A stretch of DNA of 10,620 nt from JBDTNQ01 sp039933635 (GTDB taxonomy: Bacteria; Acidobacteriota; Vicinamibacteria; Vicinamibacterales; SCN-69-37): the NCBI GenBank assembly GCA_039933635.1, contig JBDTNQ010000129.1:1-10620 (forward strand), given 5' to 3'. Positions 6,994 to 10,620 of the stretch are shown piece by piece. The translations under genes were made by a program, and so were the position numbers. The first letter of the stretch is position 1; each line of letters begins with the position of its first letter. The notes under the pieces were generated by a model. It worked only from the letters and a program-made list of their open reading frames with translations, was not told the DNA's origin and searched no databases.

Positions 6994-8196
6994 TTACGGT
7001 CGCGCAGCCGCGCCGGGCTGGGCAGGACGATAGCCCACGGTGGCGTACTCCGGCGCCTGCGGCACGAACTGGACGTCGAAACGCGGATCTGGCGCATCCT
7101 CGTTCAGCCGGTTCGTGGTCCTGTCGATCACGCCACGGACGTCGCTGACGTCCCCGCGGATGAACGAGCCCTTCACGCCGCTGGCGTCGCCGATGTCCAT
7201 CTCGTAGCGGGGACCCGGTGAAATGCCACCGGGCATGTTGTTCTTCCAAAAGATGGTGTCCACGTAGGTACTGCCGACGCTGCTGTCGTCCACGCCGGCC
7301 CAGTTGCCCGTGAACGTACTGTGGCTCACGTCCACGCGCGACCCCTCGAACACGGTCATCGCGCCGGACCCGAGCTCGGGATGGTACTCGCCACCAGTCA
7401 ACAAGCCCACGTAGTCGACGCCCATGTTCGAGACGTTCCCTGCGAACAGACAGTTCTCGACGATCGCACGGCTGCCTGAGAGAAGGTCCAGCGCGGCGCC
7501 GGTCGTCTGCGTGCGATTGCCTCGAAACACGCACTGCCGGAACACGGCCGCGTCCTGAATCATCCCGAGGTGCTCGACCGACACGCCGCCGGCACACGGG
7601 CTCGCGTAGTTGTCGACGATCTGCACCCGCTCGATGGTCGGGTACGACCGCGCATAAATCTTGATGCCGCCGCCGTCGGTGTAGAAGAACGTCGTCTTGC
7701 GGATGTCATCGGACTCGATGGGCGAACGCTGGCCCGATCCGGTGGTGTAGTTATTGGCGCCGGTGATCGTGAAGCCCCGCAGCACGGTCTTTCGGGACAC
7801 CCCATCGCCGAAGTAGACGACGTGGTTCACGACGGCCGGAAAGCTCGGCGCCTTCGGATCGGCGACCGCGGGGTTCGCCGCCGTCAGCGTCACATCCCCC
7901 ACCGCTTCCAGCGTGATGCCATCGTGCCGCGCGTTGAACCAGATCAGCGCCTGCCCCTTGGCGGCCGGGCGATACGTGCCGGCATGGACGTACACGATCT
8001 TATTGACGGCATCCTTCGCGGCAGCCTCGAGCGCATCCTGGATCCGTCCGCCGGGATACACGTGGTAGCTCTTCGTCTTCGCGTCGAGGACCACCGTGCG
8101 GTCCTGCCGCATGAAGGCATGCGTCGGCACGAGGCACAACGCAAGCACCAACGCGCGCCACGGGCGTGGCGCCATCCGGGGTCTGGCGCCGCTCAC
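6994..8196 (-). CDS. Secreted right-handed parallel beta-helix protein
   Basis: About 400 residues, exported. A signal peptide covers roughly residues 1-31 (basic APRPWR, then ALVLALCLVPTHAF). The mature protein begins with a pectate-lyase-like opening, YPGGRIQDALEAA (47-59) and VYVHAGTY (68-75), followed by repeated short beta-strand coils rich in Gly, Asn and Val. Examples are GFTITGANN (141-149), GGGIKIYARSYPTIERVQI (175-193), CVFRGN (222-227), ENCLFAGN (247-254) and HSTFTGNWAG (292-301). This is the right-handed beta-helix / 'choice-of-anchor Q' style. I see no catalytic pattern that would name a polysaccharide lyase, so a binding or structural surface role is as likely. The start is uncertain. 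GTG at 8196 is preferred because GGAG lies 7 nt upstream and a good signal peptide follows. ATG at 8175 and ATG at 8232 are alternatives. The frame stays open much further upstream, but that part is antisense to the SRPBCC gene. Confidence 0.82.
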   Translation of the reverse strand: MSGARPRMAPRPWRALVLALCLVPTHAFMRQDRTVVLDAKTKSYHVYPGGRIQDALEAAAKDAVNKIVYVHAGTYRPAAKGQALIWFNARHDGITLEAVGDVTLTAANPAVADPKAPSFPAVVNHVVYFGDGVSRKTVLRGFTITGANNYTTGSGQRSPIESDDIRKTTFFYTDGGGIKIYARSYPTIERVQIVDNYASPCAGGVSVEHLGMIQDAAVFRQCVFRGNRTQTTGAALDLLSGSRAIVENCLFAGNVSNMGVDYVGLLTGGEYHPELGSGAMTVFEGSRVDVSHSTFTGNWAGVDDSSVGSTYVDTIFWKNNMPGGISPGPRYEMDIGDASGVKGSFIRGDVSDVRGVIDRTTNRLNEDAPDPRFDVQFVPQAPEYATVGYRPAQPGAAARP

Positions 8197-8203
8197 GGCC
8201 TGA

Positions 8204-8207
8204 CTCC
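8204..8207 (-). promoter_or_regulatory. Ribosome binding site favouring the GTG start at 8196
   Basis: GGAG on the minus strand, 7 nt before GTG 8196. Neither alternative ATG (8232 or 8175) has a comparable purine run at the right distance, so this short site decides the start chosen for the beta-helix gene. Confidence 0.4.
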
Positions 8208-8307
8208 AATCATGAAGGGTCAAATCTAGCATGGCGGGCCGTCCGCACTCAGTTTCGTTCGAGGGCCCGATCGTACTCCCGCAGGAGCGCCCGTCAGGCT
8301 GCGTTAG

Positions 8308-8587
8308 TCCCCGCAGCAGCGCGAGAAGGCCCGGATGGTGCGCCCACGCCACGACCCCTTCGAACGACAGCGGGTCGTTCACTTTGACGAAATACGGACC
8401 TCCGGCTAGGCTCCAGCTCCATGGCTGGTCGATTGACATATCCATTCTCGATCCAGATCGCGTGACGAAACTGCTTCGGGCCCTCGCCCCGGGCCAGCGT
8501 CGCCGCGCCGTAAACGGCCTCGGCGTGCTGGCCAGCGCCGCCAGACGTCTGCAACTACGGTCGTCCAGGCGCTTGGGCACACGATGA
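8308..8587 (+). pseudogene. Probable frameshifted C-terminal remnant of a MarR-type regulator
   Basis: No intact gene fits this stretch, but two plus-strand frames together resemble the second half of a MarR-family regulator. In the first, positions 8335-8373 encode MVRPRHDPFERQR, which looks like the winged-helix wing (R..DP.DRR). One base further along, the next frame continues from 8375 as SFTLTKYG (the usual V.LT..G after the wing), then ILDPDRVTKLLRALAPGQRR and a helical tail to a TGA at 8585-8587. Codons in about 8450-8530 end mostly in G or C, like the real genes around it. The TGA overlaps the ATG of the SRPBCC gene (ATGA), an arrangement expected of a real upstream partner; MarR-SRPBCC pairs are common. 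The DNA-binding N-terminal half is not recognisable and would run into the beta-helix gene. Alternatives are chance similarity or a sequencing frameshift. The minus strand also has open frames here, which I judge to be shadows. Confidence 0.33.
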
Positions 8588-9093
8588 AGTGGTTTCTCCT
8601 CGCGCTCGGATGTCTGCTCGCCGCGGGGCTGTTGATGGCTCTCATTGGCGCCATGATCCCGCGCGATCACGTGGCGAGTCGATCGGCGACCTTCCGCTGT
8701 CCGCCCGGCGATCTGTTCGCTGCCGCGCACGACTTTGCCAGCCAGCCGAGCTGGCGGCGGAGCCTGGTCGCTGTGGACGTGCTGCCGTCCGAGGACGGAC
8801 GGGCGAGATTTCGCGAGCGGACTGCCCGCCGATCGATCACCTACAGGGTCCTCGACGACGTGTCTCCGGCGCGGCTCGTGTTCGAGATCGCCGACACGAA
8901 CCTGCCGTTCGGCGGCACATGGACGCTCGACTTCGCGCCCACCAGGTCTGGTGGCACGGTCGTGACCATCACAGAGCGCGGGATCATCAAGCCGGCAGTG
9001 TTCCGGTTTCTCTCCCGGTTCGTCATTGGGTACACGACCTCCATTGACCAATATCTGCTCGACCTCGGCAGGCATTTGGGCCAGGACGGTTGA
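8584..9093 (+). CDS. SRPBCC (START-like) family protein with N-terminal membrane anchor
   Basis: A 169-residue protein with one hydrophobic helix at about 4-24 (an uncleaved anchor or signal peptide) and an SRPBCC / polyketide-cyclase-like domain from about 30 to 165. Typical features are the opening strand ATFRCPPGDLFAAAHDFASQ (35-54), an alternating strand pattern through TYRVLDDVSPARLVFEI, GGTWTLDFAP at 110-119, GGTVVTITERGII at 123-135, and a long amphipathic C-terminal helix ending near 166. Such domains form a hydrophobic pocket for lipids or other small ligands; the ligand here is unknown. The membrane anchor is less usual than the soluble form but does occur. The start is ATG at 8584, overlapping by 4 nt the stop of the MarR-like remnant. 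Only a weak purine run (TTGGG) lies upstream, so translation may once have been coupled. A DUF411 gene follows 46 nt downstream on the same strand. Confidence 0.8.
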   Translation: MKWFLLALGCLLAAGLLMALIGAMIPRDHVASRSATFRCPPGDLFAAAHDFASQPSWRRSLVAVDVLPSEDGRARFRERTARRSITYRVLDDVSPARLVFEIADTNLPFGGTWTLDFAPTRSGGTVVTITERGIIKPAVFRFLSRFVIGYTTSIDQYLLDLGRHLGQDG

Positions 9094-9139
9094 GCGACAC
9101 GGCCTTGCAGTTCGCCACATGGTCTCCTATGCTCGAACG

Positions 9140-9616
9140 ATGTCGAGACACTTCTCACGGCGCGAAATCTGCGGGGTTCTGCTGGGGACGGCGGCGGCGG
9201 CCGTGGCGTGGCCGCGCGGCGTTGCCGGTCAGGCAAAGCCGACGCTCATCGTCTACAAGGATCCAGGGTGCGGATGCTGTGAGGCGTGGGTCACACACAT
9301 GAAGGCCAACGGCTTCGCGGCCACCGTGACGAACACGTCGAACGTGGACGCCATCAAGAAACAGCATGGCGTGACCGACGCGCTGGCCAGCTGCCACACC
9401 GCGCTCGTCGGCGGCTACGTCATCGAAGGTCACGTGCCCGCAGCGGACGTGACGCGCCTGCTGACGGAGAAGCCCAAGACCATTAAGGGGCTGACGATTC
9501 CCGGGATGCCCGCCAGCGCGCCCGGCATGGACCTGAAGCCCTTCAAGCCGTACACCGTGCTCAGCTTCGACGCGCAGGGCAAGACGGCGGTGTACGCGTC
9601 TCATCCCACCGCGTAG
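9140..9616 (+). CDS. DUF411 family (CopG-like) exported metal-binding protein
   Basis: A 158-residue DUF411 protein, a family often found next to copper-resistance genes and thought to bind copper outside the cytoplasm. The N-terminus reads FSRREICGVLLGTAAAAVAW, with a twin-arginine at 7-8 followed by a hydrophobic stretch, which suggests Tat-dependent export and cleavage near residue 30. The core has the family hallmarks: VYKDPGCGCCEAW at 38-50 with C44, C46 and C47; SCHTALVGGYVIEGHVP at 84-100 with C85, H86 and H98; and GLTIPGMPASAPGM at 117-130 with two exposed Met. All are good soft-metal ligands. The start is ATG at 9140; ATG at 9119 is in frame but would add seven residues before the Tat motif, and no clear ribosome binding site distinguishes them. 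It lies 46 nt after the SRPBCC gene and may share its transcript. No other copper gene is visible in the window. Confidence 0.87.
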   Translation: MSRHFSRREICGVLLGTAAAAVAWPRGVAGQAKPTLIVYKDPGCGCCEAWVTHMKANGFAATVTNTSNVDAIKKQHGVTDALASCHTALVGGYVIEGHVPAADVTRLLTEKPKTIKGLTIPGMPASAPGMDLKPFKPYTVLSFDAQGKTAVYASHPTA

Positions 9617-9685
9617 CGTCACGCCCCGGCCCACGAGATGATCGGGCCGCTCGGGGTTCAATCGCCAGGCGCGGCGCCGGGATTG
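9617..9685. terminator. Convergent intergenic region with two inverted repeats (possible bidirectional terminator)
   Basis: This 69-nt gap separates converging stop codons. First repeat: CCCCGGCCC (9624-9632) pairs with GGGC (9644-9647) and CGGGG (9652-9656), leaving a 4-nt bulge and an 11-nt loop. Second repeat: 9659-9685 folds into an 11-bp stem (outer CAATC/GATTG, inner CC-GGCG/CGCC-GG) with two single-base bulges and a CGG loop, ending right at the phosphatase stop. Neither is followed by a T-run on either strand, so intrinsic termination is unproven. The position fits a shared terminator or transcript-end structure. Confidence 0.4.
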
Positions 9686-10597
9686 CTAGGTCAGCTTGAT
9701 CACGACGAGGCTGATGTCATCGGACGGTGGCGCGAACGCGGACATGTCGGCGATGACCGCGTCGAAGATCGTCTTCGAGGACTCCTGCTTCACCGTCCGC
9801 AGCATGGCTTCGAGGCGGGCGGGTACGTAGTCCTCAGTCTCGCTCCGATGCTCAGCCAGGCCATCCGTGTGCAGCAGCAGGAGGTCGCCCCGGCCCATCA
9901 GCACCCACTCGTTCATCTGGTAGTGCGCCTTGAAGCCCAGCTCACTGGATGTGTGGTGCCGATCGGTCACATCGAGCGACGGCAGCATGCCCAGCGGCGG
10001 AAACGACACGCGCAGGTCTTCGCCTACCTCCATGAACCGATCGTGGGCATGGGAAAAGACCAGTGGAAATGGGTTCGCTGCCGAAAGAAACCGAAACCGC
10101 GCGTCGTCGGAGATCTCCCCGAAGATCATGGAGACGTACTTGTGCGCGCCCGAGGACTGGTAAAAGCGCGTGTTCAAGTTCTCGAACAGACGTCGCGTGA
10201 TTTGGCCGAACAGGTCCAGCTCGTAGATCGCGCCCAGCAGAAAGGCCTGGTGCAGCATCGCGGCCAGCAACGCATCCGTCGCGTGGTGCCCGGACACGTC
10301 GATCAGGGCAATGCCGGCCAGGTGCTGGCACCGACGCAGGTTCTCGACGACGTCCCATCGCCCCTCCGAGCTGGCCTGCCGGATGCGAGCCTCGAGGTCG
10401 AAGCGCTGTTTGTAGTCGACGTAGATCAGGTGATCGCCGCCGATGACGCCGTTGAACGGCAGGGTGCCGCCATAGACGTCAATGCCGTCCAGTTTCGGGA
10501 TTTCGCCCGCCTGGGGCTTCAGGTACGTGGCGATGTCCTCGAAGTTCGCCAGCTCGCGCGACATCTGCTGGGCCAACTTCTGACTATCGGAAGACAT
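9686..10597 (-). CDS. SpoIIE/PP2C-type serine/threonine phosphatase
   Basis: A 303-residue soluble phosphatase of the SpoIIE/RsbU (PPM) class, which removes phosphate from Ser/Thr of regulators such as anti-sigma-factor antagonists, using two metal ions. The metal-binding motifs are in place: GGD at 53-55, DVSGHH at 100-105, LLHTDGLAEHR at 241-251 and SDDISLVVI at 292-300. SAANPFPLVFS (172-182) and FPPLGMLP (199-206) are usual landmarks. There is no transmembrane segment and no PAS, GAF, HAMP or receiver domain; only about 30 residues precede the catalytic domain. Between GGD and DVSGHH there are 44 residues, roughly twice the usual distance, filled by a charged helix (about 66-92). The ATG at 10597 lacks a visible Shine-Dalgarno sequence. 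No anti-sigma factor, antagonist or sigma factor is visible nearby; such partners might lie beyond the right edge. Confidence 0.9.
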   Translation of the reverse strand: MSSDSQKLAQQMSRELANFEDIATYLKPQAGEIPKLDGIDVYGGTLPFNGVIGGDHLIYVDYKQRFDLEARIRQASSEGRWDVVENLRRCQHLAGIALIDVSGHHATDALLAAMLHQAFLLGAIYELDLFGQITRRLFENLNTRFYQSSGAHKYVSMIFGEISDDARFRFLSAANPFPLVFSHAHDRFMEVGEDLRVSFPPLGMLPSLDVTDRHHTSSELGFKAHYQMNEWVLMGRGDLLLLHTDGLAEHRSETEDYVPARLEAMLRTVKQESSKTIFDAVIADMSAFAPPSDDISLVVIKLT

Positions 10598-10611
10598 GAA
10601 GGCGTCGACAC

Positions 10612-10617
10612 AGTATA
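10612..10617 (-). promoter_or_regulatory. Possible -10 element upstream of the phosphatase gene
   Basis: The minus strand reads TATACT here, five of six matches to the sigma-70 TATAAT box, 14 nt before the ATG at 10597. If used, the transcript would have a leader of only a few bases, which would fit the missing Shine-Dalgarno sequence. The -35 region lies outside the window, so this is only a candidate. Confidence 0.22.
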
Positions 10618-10620
10618 TCG

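Noticed and set aside
6554..7597. A 347-codon open frame on the minus strand in another frame from the beta-helix and VWFA genes
   Set aside because: The translation is dominated by Arg and Gly with no domain pattern, and it overlaps two convincing secreted proteins.
8433..8438. A perfect TTGACA hexamer on the plus strand upstream of the SRPBCC gene
   Set aside because: No acceptable -10 box lies 16-18 nt downstream, and the hexamer falls within the MarR-like coding remnant.
8294..8554. Minus-strand open frame that reads fairly protein-like (e.g. EGPKQFRHAIWIENGYV)
   Set aside because: It is the complement of a GC-ending plus-strand frame with MarR-like content, shows no family motif and has no ribosome binding site.
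8197..9120. Upstream extension of the beta-helix frame towards a 708-residue protein
   Set aside because: The extension is antisense to the SRPBCC gene, has no domain pattern and would bury the signal peptide in the middle of the protein.

Overview
The window (10,620 bases, GC-rich by eye) looks like ordinary chromosome from an Acidobacteriota bacterium, most likely of the Vicinamibacteria type. The main reason is a pair of secreted proteins with the N-terminal 'FRAG(V/I)D' block and von Willebrand A fold of the acidobacterial VWFA-related family (TIGR03436), one followed by helical repeats. The SpoIIE phosphatase and beta-helix protein also suit that group. The assignment is inference. I see no rRNA, tRNA, CRISPR array, insertion sequence or phage gene.

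Layout: positions 1 to about 8196 hold seven genes, all on the minus strand and closely packed. In transcription order they are: a secreted parallel beta-helix protein (6994-8196), a 755-residue VWFA/TPR-like protein (4702-6969), a second, shorter VWFA protein (3842-4705), an aldo/keto reductase (2759-3781), a membrane-anchored FMN_bind protein (1834-2688), an ApbE flavin transferase (855-1829) and an RnfD/NqrB-like membrane protein (1-858). Gaps are 24, -4, 60, 70, 4 and -4 nt. The first three genes form an envelope or secreted group. The last three form a flavin-based electron-transfer module: ApbE should attach FMN to the Thr of the FMN_bind motif, and the RnfD-like protein is the membrane partner. 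The aldo/keto reductase lies between the two groups and may be unrelated to either.

From about 8230 to 8583 there is no intact gene. This stretch contains what looks like the frameshifted C-terminal half of a MarR-type regulator on the plus strand, ending in an ATGA overlap with a plus-strand SRPBCC gene (8584-9093). A DUF411 (CopG-like, probably copper-binding) exported protein follows at 9140-9616. A short convergent intergenic region with two inverted repeats (9617-9685) separates it from a minus-strand SpoIIE/PP2C-type phosphatase (9686-10597), whose upstream region is cut by the window edge.

The most interesting part is the minimal flavin module at 1-2688. Its RnfD-like protein lacks the usual covalent-flavin loop, while the neighbouring FMN_bind protein carries a complete flavinylation motif on a long Ala/Pro-rich tether. 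All family assignments come from reading motifs by eye; no database search was possible.
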